64,000 bases of DNA from Bog-756 sp963830165 (GCA_963830165.1 CAWHKZ010000007.1:186001-250000); one strand, 5' to 3'. Shown: positions 25,496-33,948, counted from the first letter of the stretch. Numbers and translations: made by a program. The notes: generated by a model from the letters alone, not told the origin.

Positions 25496-26392
25496 TCAGG
25501 TGGATCCAGACTCGGACCGGCGGTCTACCCAAAGCTCGTAGCCGAGGAGCTCGAACAGTTCCTGGTTGAAGGGTTCAAAGTGCGTGCGCAAGCGAGCCAG
25601 TGTCGATTCGTCAATGTCGTCGTGCCGCTCGAAGTGATTCAAATGGGGAAAAGGATGTCCGAGGTCAGGCAGACCCAGCCAATCCAGTACACCCCTGGCA
25701 ATGTCTTCGTCAGACCCGATCCGCTCACTCTCGACAACCAGCACCCGCTCGCGTCCAACTGCATTGAACCACCGCCGGAGCTGCGGAGCATATTCACCTC
25801 GAGCGACATAGGAATATGCCATGTGCTGAAGGCTCACACCACCGCGTCTCAGTCGCTCCACTTCCCGATCGGCTATCTCCGCCTCCCTGCCCAAGGCCTC
25901 GTCGAGTGTCTGCCCTCGGGGTGCCCCGAGGCGATGACGCAGAACGTGATGGGAGATCGCGCGCTCCACCGGATCCCGCAGCAGTGCAATGAACCGTGCG
26001 TCAGGCAGGTCACGAGCCACCCGTTCCGGGGCCAAGGGATGCAGCAGGAGATAGGGACTCGATTCGCCGCTGACTACTCCCTGACCCTTCCGAGGGAAAT
26101 GAGCCCGATACCACTGCAAGCTCTTGTCATAATTATTGTCGAAATAATGTATCTCCTTCTTCCACGAAGGGGCGACATCGTCGCGAGATGTCAACCATCG
26201 GTATAGAGATGTGGTGCCACCACGCTGCGCCCCAATAATTACGAATGACGGCAGTAACCGATCGGTTGCATTTGCACATCGGGCCTTAAACGCAATTCGC
26301 CTCCCAACATTGGGCACGAACTGACGGAGGTGTCGGCCAAGACTGTTCTCCCGTTGAGCGAATTCGGCGTCGGATGCGCCCCGTGATTGCAT
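25496..26392 (-). CDS. sulfotransferase family protein
   Basis: PAPS-dependent sulfotransferase of 298 residues. The 5'-phosphosulfate loop is VIIGAQRGGTTSLYRWL (about residues 51–67); the 3'-phosphate-binding block is FIALLRDPVERAISHHVLRHRLG. The remaining sequence fits the heparan-sulfotransferase-like group (KEIHYFDNNYDKSLQWYRAHFP). ATG 26392 follows a GAAGGA ribosome-binding site; a GTG at 26461 would add 23 residues. Base composition is visibly lower in G+C than the backbone, in keeping with transfer. The acceptor, perhaps a surface glycan or lipid, cannot be told. Confidence 0.82.
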   Translation of the reverse strand: MQSRGASDAEFAQRENSLGRHLRQFVPNVGRRIAFKARCANATDRLLPSFVIIGAQRGGTTSLYRWLTSRDDVAPSWKKEIHYFDNNYDKSLQWYRAHFPRKGQGVVSGESSPYLLLHPLAPERVARDLPDARFIALLRDPVERAISHHVLRHRLGAPRGQTLDEALGREAEIADREVERLRRGGVSLQHMAYSYVARGEYAPQLRRWFNAVGRERVLVVESERIGSDEDIARGVLDWLGLPDLGHPFPHLNHFERHDDIDESTLARLRTHFEPFNQELFELLGYELWVDRRSESGST

Positions 26393-26686
26393 ATGCGGTC
26401 CTTCGACATTCGGCCCGAAAGAGCAAATGCGCGCGTCAGCGCTCGGCCCCTCCTGCAGCACCCAGCTGGTGCGCCCCGGGAAGATCGCCGAGTCGATCCG
26501 GAGCGTCCGTGGGACCGTATTCTCCAGTTGTTATGGGAATTAGATCCGAGTGTTAGGGAAATTGGTCGTCCGGCAAGCCAGAGGAAGCGGCGTGTGATCT
26601 GCAGCAGGGTCCCGCAACATGGCCGACCCGGGGCAGCAGTTGCGGGTCGGCACGCCGGGTGGTGGGGCGATCGTGCGGTGACTGGG
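26393..26686. other. intergenic spacer between sulfotransferase and IS21-like element
   Basis: Upstream region of the sulfotransferase, relatively A+T-rich near 26515–26570, so a promoter is likely there. I see no gene or strong repeat before the left terminal repeat of the IS element. Confidence 0.4.
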
Positions 26687-26795
26687 TGTGATCACCTGAA
26701 CAGGCCCCACCGTGACCATCCGTTTTGGCCCCATGTGGCTCGCAGCGAGGTTGGGGTCCACCGATCGTTCGACGGTGGGCTGGAGCCTGGGACAC

Positions 26796-28328
26796 ATGCG
26801 TACGAGGTCGAAGGTGGAACTGTTCGAGGAGATCCGCAAAGCCAGTGCCGCAGCGGACAGCCCGTCCATCCGTGAGCTGTCGCGCCGGTTCGGCGTGCAC
26901 CGGCGGATGGTGCGCCAGGCACTGACCTCGGCGGTGCCGCCGCCGAGGAAGTCGGTGGCCCGACCGTCACCGACACTCGGTCCCTGGAAGCCCATCATCG
27001 ACGGCTGGCTGGCCGCCGATGCGCAGATGCCCAAGAAGCAGCGCCACACGGCCCGTCGGGTGTTCCAGCGCCTGGTTGAGGAACACGACGCCGAGGTGAG
27101 CGAGTCGACCGTCCGGCGCTACGTGGGGTCGGTGAAGAAGCACCAGGCCCTGGCCCTGCCCGAGGTCTGTGTGCCCCAGCACCACCCCCTCGGCGAAGAG
27201 GCCGAGGTCGACTTCGGCCAGGTCAGCTTCTTCCTCGACGGCGAGCCGGTCGAGGGCTGGATGTTCGTGATGCGCCTGTCGGCCAGCGGCAAGGGCTTCC
27301 ATCGCATCTACGTGAACCAGGCCCAAGAGGTGTTCCTCGACGGGCACGTGGCCGCTTTCGCCCACTTCGGCGGGGTGCCCAGGCGCATCCGCTACGACAA
27401 CCTGAAGCCGGCCGTGGTTCGGGTGATGCAGGGGCGGGGTCGGATCGAGACCGACCGGTTCATCGCCATGCGCAGCCACTACGGCTTCGAGTCCTTCTTC
27501 TGCCTGCCCGGCGTCAAGGGCGCCCATGAGAAGGGAGGCGTGGAAGGCGAGGTCGGACGGTTCCGCCGGCGTCACCTCGTCCCGGTCCCCGACGTCGTCT
27601 CGATGGAGGTGCTGAACGGCTTGGTGGCCAGAGGCGACGAGCGGGACGACCTCCGCCACATCGAGTCCCGGCGCCTGACCGTGGCCCAGCACTTCACGGC
27701 CGAGCAGCCCCAGTTGCTGGCTCTGCCGGACGAGCCCTTCGAGGTGGAGCTCCACCTCACCTGCCGGGTCGACACCAAGGCCCGGGTCTGTGTCCGCCAG
27801 TCCTTCTACTCCGTCCCCGTGCGCTTCGCCGGCCGCCGGATCGACGTGCGCCTCGGGGCCGACGTCGTCGTGGCCATGGACGGCAGCAACGTCGTCGCCC
27901 GCCATCCCCGGGCCCTGGGCAAAGGGGCCCAGGTGCTGGAACTCGACCACTACCTGGAGGTCCTCCACATCAAGCCCGGGGCTCTGGCCGGGGCCAGTGC
28001 GCTGGTGGCGGCCCGGAAAGCCGGCGCCTTCACCCCGGTCCACCAACGCTTCTGGGACGGGGCGAGGAAGCGGCTCGGGGACCAGGAGGGCACCCGGGCC
28101 CTCATCGGCGTGCTGTTGCTCCACCGCACCATGGACGCAGCCGCCGTCATATCCGGCATGGAGCGGGTGCTCGTCACGGGCACGTTCGATCCCGAAGTGG
28201 TGGCCGTCGAGGCGAGGCGCAGCCTGGCCCGCCCGGACACCGTCGAGGTCGTGCGCCCGGGACTCGCCGCCTTCGACCGACCGGCGCCGGGCATCGCCCA
28301 CTACGACGACCTGCTGGGGGTGGGGTGA
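26796..28328 (+). CDS. istA: IS21 family transposase IstA
   Basis: A 510-residue DDE transposase. The N-terminal HTH is SIRELSRRFGVHRRMVRQAL. The catalytic residues are Asp in EAEVDFGQVSFF, Asp in RIRYDNLKPAV, and Glu in GAHEKGGVEGEVGRF. A C-terminal beta-barrel (RVCVRQSFYSVPVRFAGRRIDVRL) is also standard for IstA. ATG 26796 starts the usual M-R-T-R-x-K-x-E-L-F sequence. The stop overlaps the istB start. Confidence 0.92.
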   Translation: MRTRSKVELFEEIRKASAAADSPSIRELSRRFGVHRRMVRQALTSAVPPPRKSVARPSPTLGPWKPIIDGWLAADAQMPKKQRHTARRVFQRLVEEHDAEVSESTVRRYVGSVKKHQALALPEVCVPQHHPLGEEAEVDFGQVSFFLDGEPVEGWMFVMRLSASGKGFHRIYVNQAQEVFLDGHVAAFAHFGGVPRRIRYDNLKPAVVRVMQGRGRIETDRFIAMRSHYGFESFFCLPGVKGAHEKGGVEGEVGRFRRRHLVPVPDVVSMEVLNGLVARGDERDDLRHIESRRLTVAQHFTAEQPQLLALPDEPFEVELHLTCRVDTKARVCVRQSFYSVPVRFAGRRIDVRLGADVVVAMDGSNVVARHPRALGKGAQVLELDHYLEVLHIKPGALAGASALVAARKAGAFTPVHQRFWDGARKRLGDQEGTRALIGVLLLHRTMDAAAVISGMERVLVTGTFDPEVVAVEARRSLARPDTVEVVRPGLAAFDRPAPGIAHYDDLLGVG

Positions 28329-29107
28329 TGGCGAAGATGACCGACACCGCGGCCGAGGCCGCCATCGGGGCGGCCACCCGGGAGCTCCACCTGCCCACGG
28401 TGCGCACCGAGTGCGTGCGCCTGGCCGAGGTGGCGGAACGGAGCCACGCCACCTACCTCGGCTACCTGGCCGAGATGCTGTCCGCCGAGGTCGACGACCG
28501 GAGCGAACGGCGCAGGCTGCGACGGGTCCACGAAGCGAAGTTCCCCCGGACCAAGCGCCTGGGCGACTTCGACCTGTCGGCCGCCCCGTCGATCAACGCC
28601 GCCACCATCGCCATGCTGGCCTCCGGCGCCTACCTGGAGACCGGGGATCCGGTGGTGTTCCTCGGCGACAGCGGCACCGGCAAGAGCCACCTGCTCATCG
28701 GCCTCGGCATGGCCGCCTGCGAACTGGGCAAGGCCGTCCGCTACGTGACCTGTGCGGCCCTCGTGAACGAACTGGTCGAGGCGGCCGACGAGCGCCGGCT
28801 CTCCCGCCTGGTCGCCCGCTATGGGCGCCTTGACCTGTTGTGCCTGGACGAGCTCGGCTACGTGCAGCTCGACGCCCGCGGGGCGGAGCTGATGTTCCAG
28901 ATCCTCACCGAGCGGGAGGAGAAGGCGTCGGTCGCCACCGCCTCCAACCTGCCGTTCTCGGAGTGGGGTCAGGTGATCGGGGACCCGAGGCTGGTGGCGG
29001 CCATCGTCGACCGGCTCACCTTCAACGCCCACATCATCGAGACCGGCACCGAGAGTTTCCGGCTGCGCTCAACGAAGGCCAGACGGGGGACCCGGCCGAA
29101 GGGCTGA
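28328..29107 (+). CDS. istB: IS21 family helper ATPase IstB
   Basis: AAA+ protein of 259 residues required for IS21 target selection. Walker A is GDSGTGKSH, Walker B is LLCLDELGYVQLD, and sensor I lies near ATASNLPFSEW. The ATG at 28328 overlaps the istA stop (TGATG); a GTG three bases upstream is also possible. Both transposition genes look intact. Confidence 0.92.
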   Translation: MAKMTDTAAEAAIGAATRELHLPTVRTECVRLAEVAERSHATYLGYLAEMLSAEVDDRSERRRLRRVHEAKFPRTKRLGDFDLSAAPSINAATIAMLASGAYLETGDPVVFLGDSGTGKSHLLIGLGMAACELGKAVRYVTCAALVNELVEAADERRLSRLVARYGRLDLLCLDELGYVQLDARGAELMFQILTEREEKASVATASNLPFSEWGQVIGDPRLVAAIVDRLTFNAHIIETGTESFRLRSTKARRGTRPKG

Positions 29108-29677
29108 TCAGCGCACCTTCTGGCAGAGGGCGTTGGCTCCGGCCAGGTCGAACTCGGTGGGGTCGAAGGGGCCACCGATCCACTCGAGGTAGTCCTCGTG
29201 CTCCTCATGGTCGGGGTCACCGACCGCCTCGAGGAAGTGGCCATAGCCCGGGACGCCGCCGACGTCGTCCGGTGGGCAGGCGTTCTCGCCGTCCACCACG
29301 ACGGCGTACTTAAGGCCGAAATACGACCAGGTCAGCTCCTCGACCACGACGTCGTGCTCCCAGCTGTCCCCGAAGTCGTAGTCGAACACGAAGCGCTTCT
29401 CGTCCCGCAGCGCCTGGAGCACGGTGACCGTCTTCTCATCGATCTCGCCCTCCGGCCACTCGTCGAAGTGCATCCCATAGTGCTTGTCCCCGACCTGGAA
29501 CGCATGCAGGTGGGTGTCGTTCCAGCCCATGGCGGCGATCAGCATGTAGGCCAACTTCGCCATCCGGACCGATCCGGGCACGAGCACCCGGCGCCAAATC
29601 ACGGGGTCGACGTCACGCAGCTGGATGCGCAGTCGGAAGACGCTCTGCCCTGGGGGCTGGGGACTGTTCGATGCCAC
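29108..29677 (-). CDS. plasmid pRiA4b ORF-3 family protein (IS passenger)
   Basis: A 189-residue protein with the family pattern VFRLRIQLRDVDPVIWRRVLVPGSVRMAKLAYMLIAAMGWNDTHLHAFQVGDKHYG, the acidic FDYDFGDSWEHDVVVEE motif, and the C-terminal PPDDVGGVPGYGHFLEAVGDP block. The function of the family is unknown, though it is often linked to mobile elements. It is convergent with istB with no gap and lies inside the inverted repeats, so it is cargo of the IS21-like element. Confidence 0.85.
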   Translation of the reverse strand: MASNSPQPPGQSVFRLRIQLRDVDPVIWRRVLVPGSVRMAKLAYMLIAAMGWNDTHLHAFQVGDKHYGMHFDEWPEGEIDEKTVTVLQALRDEKRFVFDYDFGDSWEHDVVVEELTWSYFGLKYAVVVDGENACPPDDVGGVPGYGHFLEAVGDPDHEEHEDYLEWIGGPFDPTEFDLAGANALCQKVR

Positions 29678-29766
29678 GCCACGACACTATGCGAGCCCGG
29701 CGTGCGCTCCCGAGGCCAAGGTGGGGCCAAATCAGATGATCACAGTGGGGCCACTTTGAGTTGACA

Positions 29767-30177
29767 TTCCCAGGTGACCGACTTGGTGGACCGGCACGCC
29801 TCCAGCCGACCGGGCGACCGGGCTTCGTCACCCTCACGGATCGGTTGAGTCGGAGCGGCCGCCGCCCGGCAGCCCGACCACGAAGGTGCAGGTCAGGGCC
29901 GGGGGAGCACCCCGGGGCCTGACTTTCCGAACGTCCCTCTCCGCGCCATCCACTTCGGGGACCGAGTCCGTCGGGCGGACTCGCCGTCCGCAACGATGGG
30001 CGACCCTTCGACCGCCGAACCATCCACCGCCACATCGTCGGCGCGACCATCCCGTCGAACACGACCAGAGCGAGCGGATGGCGCTCTTCACAACGCCCGT
30101 CGAGAACGTCGACGGCGCGGTCAGTCGACTGGGGTTAGATGGTCACCCGTGCAACCGCACCTTCGGGTTGGCAGGGC
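29767..30177. other. spacer with att copy 3, no gene seen
   Basis: Right flank of the IS21-like element. It contains the tRNA-Pro 3' fragment at 29865–29902 and its hairpin to about 29921. The remaining sequence up to the lipoprotein stop has no supported coding frame. Confidence 0.5.
29865..29902 (+). repeat. attachment-site copy 3 (tRNA-Pro 3' end and terminator arm)
   Basis: 37 of 38 bases match the intact tRNA 3' end plus flank, including the CCA end and the first arm of its terminator. The match starts later in the T-arm than copy 2, so only the 3' terminal portion remains. A GC hairpin (GTCAGGGCCGGGG...CCCCGGGGCCTGAC) follows. Confidence 0.8.
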
Positions 30178-31131
30178 TCAGTTCGGCGTGGCTGCGATCC
30201 CGACCACGGGAGCGTCGATGTACTTGCCGCCCATCGACCCCTCGAAAGGAGCACCGCCAAAGGCGAAGATGCCACCGTCGGCAGCCACCAACCAGTACCC
30301 GGAACCGTCGGGATCCGCCGCGATTGCGCTGACAGGTTCGTTCAGGGTGCGTCCCCCCATCGATCCGTGGAACGTGGCGTCACCGAAGGCAAAGACGCCG
30401 CCGTCGGCTCCCACGAGCCAGTAGCCCTTGCCGTCCGGAGTGGCGGCGATCCCGACGATGGGGAGGTTGAGCTGTCTTCCCCCCATCGACCCGTAGAACC
30501 CTGCGTCACCGAAGGCAAAGACGCCGCCGTCGGCTCCCACGAGCCAGTAGCCCTTGCCGTCCGGAGTGGCGGCGATCCCGACGATTTGGTTCGCCAAATG
30601 CAGGTCGGCGACCCCACCCACGGGAGTCGCGTCACCGCAGCCCAGGACGCCGCCATTTTGGCTCACGAGGAAAAAGCCGCGGCCGCTGGGTGTTGCCGCG
30701 ATGCCGGTCCAACCGACCTCGGCCCCGTTGAGACTCGTGCAGCCCAGCTGGCCGGGTACGGCGGCAGAACCGAATCCTGCAGGAAGCGAGGAGAAGTTGG
30801 CGATCCAGTAGCCCGAATCTCCCTCCGACCCCGCGATGCCGACACAGTTGTCGCGGGAGACGACCCCGTCGGCATTGGCAAGTGACTCTGCACTGACGTT
30901 GATGCCGGGTCCGAACGCGAAGGCGCACAGCCCCGGCGAACCAGCTCCGGGTGCGCCAGAACCCTCGAAGGGTGCGTTGAACGCGAAGACACCTCCGTCG
31001 GCTCCCACCAGCCAGTACCCGGGTGTCGGGGTGCTGCGGGGGACCGGACTGGCCGCTCCGGTCGGCACACAACCCACCAGGGACGCCACGACCATCACGA
31101 ATCCCAGCGCCAAGCCTCTTGCAAGTGCCAT
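30178..31131 (-). CDS. GYW-repeat lipoprotein
   Basis: A 317-residue exported protein. The N-terminal hydrophobic segment ends in SLVGC (residues ~17–21), a lipobox-like site. The mature part contains about three and a half copies of a ~43-residue unit, with consensus GYWLVGADGGVFAFGDAxF then YGSMGG and VGIAATPDGK. Two larger exported proteins in this window (52.3 kb and 56.0 kb) carry the same unit. The fold is probably a beta-propeller or related beta repeat (inference), and no catalytic motif is visible. ATG 31131 gives the signal sequence directly. Confidence 0.72.
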   Translation of the reverse strand: MALARGLALGFVMVVASLVGCVPTGAASPVPRSTPTPGYWLVGADGGVFAFNAPFEGSGAPGAGSPGLCAFAFGPGINVSAESLANADGVVSRDNCVGIAGSEGDSGYWIANFSSLPAGFGSAAVPGQLGCTSLNGAEVGWTGIAATPSGRGFFLVSQNGGVLGCGDATPVGGVADLHLANQIVGIAATPDGKGYWLVGADGGVFAFGDAGFYGSMGGRQLNLPIVGIAATPDGKGYWLVGADGGVFAFGDATFHGSMGGRTLNEPVSAIAADPDGSGYWLVAADGGIFAFGGAPFEGSMGGKYIDAPVVGIAATPN

Positions 31132-31218
31132 CGCTCGGCACCTCCTGCTCGATCACTGGAGGCTATCGCCGATCCCTGGGAGAGCGTCGGGGCGATCTCC
31201 CACCGAAAATCTGCGGTG

Positions 31219-31527
31219 CTACGGGAGCCCCTTCCCTCCAAGCGGATCCAGCCGGACGCTCTGCGGGGCTTCAGCTACCAGTGACGGCATCTCCTTGGCC
31301 CATTCAGCGATGACAGGACTGCTTCGAGCTTCGTCCCACTCGAATTCGCTCGACCACACCTCGGTGAGAAAGACCGCGTCATCTTCCACGGGCGATCGAC
31401 TGACGATCATCAATTCGCAGGCCGGATTCTCTCGCTGGATCTCAACCGATTCGAGAAACTTTCGGGCCAGCCGATCTGCATTCCCGGTGGTGGCCACCAG
31501 TTTCGTGTGCTGTGCAAAGCGACCCAC
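31219..31527 (-). CDS. antibiotic biosynthesis monooxygenase (ABM)-domain protein
   Basis: A 102-residue dimeric alpha+beta barrel of the ABM/quinol-monooxygenase type. Its sequence runs TKLVATTGNADRLARKFLES, ENPACELMIVSRSPVEDDAVFLTEVWSSEFEWDEARSSP, the standard strand-helix-strand order including the E-x-W element. GTG 31527 was chosen because GAGGGAG lies 6 nt upstream; the open frame extends further without a better start. Substrate unknown. It is transcribed in the same direction as the GYW lipoprotein but separated by 87 bp. Confidence 0.72.
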   Translation of the reverse strand: MGRFAQHTKLVATTGNADRLARKFLESVEIQRENPACELMIVSRSPVEDDAVFLTEVWSSEFEWDEARSSPVIAEWAKEMPSLVAEAPQSVRLDPLGGKGLP

Positions 31528-31840
31528 GTGCAGCTCCCTCGCCAGGACAGTGACCTCACACCGCGGCGGCGGCCCGAGAGGCCGAGTGTAAGTCCAGATC
31601 GCAGCGAGGGTCGAGGGACCAGCGTGTCCCACAACCCTGGTCATACGGGTGATGCCAGCTGAGCGATTCGTCAGTTGGACCTGCCCGCCACCCCTGCGCC
31701 GACCGGTGCTGAGCTCGGCCCACGGTATCGCTGGCCGTCCGACCCGACGGACGAGCGAGGTGAGACAACTCTCCAGCTCATCGGAAGCTCGACCAGCGCG
31801 GTGGCCGTGGACGTCGGTACAGAACCTGATCGGTCCTCGA
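31528..31840. other. 313-bp gap without a supported gene
   Basis: Upstream of the ABM-domain gene and downstream of the GntR gene. Minus-strand frames are open but lack ribosome-binding sites and family resemblance; nothing else was recognised. Confidence 0.4.
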
Positions 31841-32188
31841 TCAGGACAGTCCCTCGATGATCTCGATGACCTCATCGGGGCGGTAGCCCTGCGCCCGGCA
31901 GTACTCGACAAGGTCACGGATGCGCTCGACCACGGCGCTGCGCTCGGGTGTCCCGGCGACCGTGATCCCCCTGCCACGTCGAACATCGAGCAGGCCCTCG
32001 TCCCGCAGGATCCGGAGGGCACGCAGCACCGTGTTCTTGTTGACCCCGAGGACTGCCGCCAGGTCCTTCGCCAGCGGTAGGCGTTCACCCGGCCCCGCCT
32101 CACCGTCAGCGATGGCCCGCCGGATGTCGGCAGCGACCTGGTCGTGAAGCGCCATCGCCTCGGAACGGTCGATCTTGACAGGAAACAT
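31841..32188 (-). CDS. GntR-family (YtrA-type) transcriptional regulator
   Basis: A 115-residue short GntR protein: the winged HTH (LHDQVAADIRRAIADGEAGPGERLPLAKDLAAVLGVNKNTVLRALRILRDEGLLDVRRGRGITV) is followed by only ~40 residues (VERIRDLVEYCRAQGYRPDEVIEIIEGL), as in YtrA. It is divergent from the small membrane protein at 32210 with only 21 bp between the start codons, so both are probably transcribed from overlapping, near-leaderless promoters and controlled by this regulator. Confidence 0.85.
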   Translation of the reverse strand: MFPVKIDRSEAMALHDQVAADIRRAIADGEAGPGERLPLAKDLAAVLGVNKNTVLRALRILRDEGLLDVRRGRGITVAGTPERSAVVERIRDLVEYCRAQGYRPDEVIEIIEGLS

Positions 32189-32209
32189 AGTGCTAGTGAT
32201 AGTAGTTCT
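32189..32209. promoter_or_regulatory. 21-bp divergent promoter/operator of the GntR pair
   Basis: The sequence between two divergent ATGs is AGTGCTAGTGATAGTAGTTCT, an A+T-rich island with three iterations of (A)TAGT. With so little room, transcripts in one or both directions must be leaderless or start inside the opposite gene. The repeats are a candidate GntR operator; no match to a published site is claimed. Confidence 0.5.
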
Positions 32210-32632
32210 ATGTCTGTTGGATTGCTAGATCCACCGACGACGGACGCCGACGATCCGAGCGGTGATTCCGTCGACGCGGCGGCCACCAATCTCATCGAGG
32301 AAGCCCGACGGCGACGGCGACGCCGGGTCGTGCTCAGCACCACGATCGCGTTTCTGGCCCTCATCCTGGTGGTGGCACTCCTGGTCGCCGGAGGAGCGGG
32401 GCAGTGGTTCGGAGGACCGCCTACTCACTCGGGCAGCAACGGGCCGGCGGGAGGCATCACGACGCATCAACCGTTACCGACGGGGCGTGGTCTGACTCCT
32501 CGGGGCCAACGCATCTGCGGGCAGACATCCGTCGTCCTTCCCCCACGGACCACAGCGACCGGCGCTTCGTTGCTCCCGTGCTACGAGGTCCCGAAACTAC
32601 CCGGCGACCTGAAGACGGCTCCCTCGCCGTAA
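32210..32632 (+). CDS. single-pass membrane protein linked to the GntR regulator
   Basis: A 140-residue protein: cytoplasmic N terminus (~45 residues) ending in the basic EEARRRRRRR, one membrane helix (VVLSTTIAFLALILVVALLVAGG), then an extracellular Gly/Pro/Thr-rich tail with two cysteines (RICGQTS and LPCYEV). Family unknown. ATG 32210 is the only start that fits, and the gene shares its 21-bp promoter region with the GntR regulator. Confidence 0.6.
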   Translation: MSVGLLDPPTTDADDPSGDSVDAAATNLIEEARRRRRRRVVLSTTIAFLALILVVALLVAGGAGQWFGGPPTHSGSNGPAGGITTHQPLPTGRGLTPRGQRICGQTSVVLPPRTTATGASLLPCYEVPKLPGDLKTAPSP

Positions 32633-32760
32633 TCTCGACCCGTTCCGAGGCGATGCCTCCGCCCTTCTCATCCAGCGGTTGCTGCCGACCTCGCGGATAG
32701 AACAACCTGCCATCGTGCGCAGACCGGGCGGTCATCTGGCCCTCGGGCTAGGGTGCTGCG

Positions 32761-33903
32761 GTGCGGACCGGTCGTGTGGCGATCCTGATTGCTGGTGTGG
32801 TTCTCTTGGCGACCACCCTGCTGGCCGTCGGCGCGGCAACCGCCGCCCCTTCGATGCCAGCTGGATCGGTCCACGTCTCGACCATCTGGCTCAAGATGGC
32901 GCACGCCTACACGCCCGACGCGGCGGCCGGTACCACGGACGACTACCACTGCACGTTGCTGAACCCGCACGTCACCACCAATTCCTACGTCATCTCCAGC
33001 CAATTCTTCCCCGGAAGTCACGAAGACCACCACGCTGCCCTGTACCTCGTGCCACCGTCGCTCAGTGCAACGGCCGAACGGGACAACCAGGTCGGAAAGG
33101 GCTGGTCATGCTTCGGCGAAGGGGCACTGCCCAACACCCCGCTCGCCGACCTCGCCGCGGTCCCGCTTCTCAGCGTCTGGGCCCCGGGTCACGGGGCCGA
33201 CGACCTGCCCAAAGGTACGGGGATCGTCCTTCCGGCCGGGAGCCTGGTGATCATGCAGGTTCACTACAACCTGTTGGTCGGCGACAAGCCGGTGGTGAAC
33301 TCGCTGGTGCTCCATACCGTGCCCGCCTCGGCCCACCTCCTGCCGCTTCATCTCGATCTGATGCAGGCCCCGCCGAACATCCCCTGTGCGTCGGGCGTGA
33401 CCGGTCCGCTGTGCAACCGCAGCGCTGCGTTGGCCAACCTGGGGCAACGGTTCGGCCCGAGCGTCGTCGACGAGGTGACCGGAATCGAGCTGATCTGTGG
33501 GGAGAACCCAGCCGATCCACCGGTCGGCGACTCGGCGTCGTGTACCTCGTCCGTCGGCAAGAGCGGCTACATCGACAGGGTCCAGGCCCACATGCACCTC
33601 TTGGGTGTGTCCTTCACGATGGTCCTCAACCCGGGAACCCCCGAGGCGAAGACCATCCTCGATGTCCCGCACTACAACTTCGACTACCAGCGGTCCTACA
33701 ACTTGGCCACGCCCGTCCCGGTCACCGCGGGGGAGCCGATACAGATCAACTGCCGGTACAACCCGACGTTGGCCCAGGAACTGCCCCTCCTGCGCAAGGC
33801 GCCGCCCCACTTCGTGACCTGGGGCGACGGATCGTCGGACGAAATGTGTCTCGGACTCGCGTGGACCTCCGCCTCCCTCCCGAACCCACACGACCCCGTG
33901 TAG
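32761..33903 (+). CDS. secreted copper type II monooxygenase, PHM/DBM-like
   Basis: A 380-residue exported protein with a signal peptide (~1–29). The complete ligand set of ascorbate-dependent copper monooxygenases is visible: His90-His91 in HEDHHAALY and His168 in IMQVHYN for one copper; His277/His279 in QAHMHLLG and Met362 in DGSSDEMCLG for the other. The SSDEMC motif is shared with eukaryotic peptidylglycine alpha-hydroxylating monooxygenase. INCRYNPT and paired cysteines also fit. It likely hydroxylates a C-H bond of an extracellular substrate, which is unknown. GTG 32761 begins the signal peptide. Confidence 0.82.
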   Translation: MRTGRVAILIAGVVLLATTLLAVGAATAAPSMPAGSVHVSTIWLKMAHAYTPDAAAGTTDDYHCTLLNPHVTTNSYVISSQFFPGSHEDHHAALYLVPPSLSATAERDNQVGKGWSCFGEGALPNTPLADLAAVPLLSVWAPGHGADDLPKGTGIVLPAGSLVIMQVHYNLLVGDKPVVNSLVLHTVPASAHLLPLHLDLMQAPPNIPCASGVTGPLCNRSAALANLGQRFGPSVVDEVTGIELICGENPADPPVGDSASCTSSVGKSGYIDRVQAHMHLLGVSFTMVLNPGTPEAKTILDVPHYNFDYQRSYNLATPVPVTAGEPIQINCRYNPTLAQELPLLRKAPPHFVTWGDGSSDEMCLGLAWTSASLPNPHDPV

Positions 33904-33923
33904 CAGTCGTCGCAGGCGGAGGA

Positions 33924-33948
33924 AGAGGGCCGGTACCGGGTGCCCTCT
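33924..33948 (+). terminator. hairpin after the copper monooxygenase gene
   Basis: AGAGGGC (33924–33930) pairs with GCCCTCT (33942–33948), with further pairing of the CGGTACCG core possible; it lies 21 bp after the stop. No T tract. It may serve both this gene and the convergent kinase gene ending at 33998. Confidence 0.4.

Larger units (their letters stand above)
26687..29766 (+). mobile_element. IS21-like element with a passenger gene
   Basis: It contains istA, istB and a convergent pRiA4b ORF-3-type gene. The left end has two 24-nt units (26687–26710 and 26711–26734), each ending GGCCCCA(C/T). The right end has the inverted counterparts at 29721–29744 and 29745–29766. Units 26687–26710 and 29721–29744 match at 20 of 24 inverted positions, and the outer ends read TGT...ACA. 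Multiple sub-terminal repeats are typical of IS21. No clear target duplication is visible, so exact ends are tentative. Because the right repeats lie beyond the third gene, that gene travels with the element. Confidence 0.75.

Noticed and set aside
22958..26400. CRISPR array or defence system in the low-GC part of the island
   Set aside because: No regularly spaced repeats or cas-like proteins; the repeats present are the tRNA-derived att copies.
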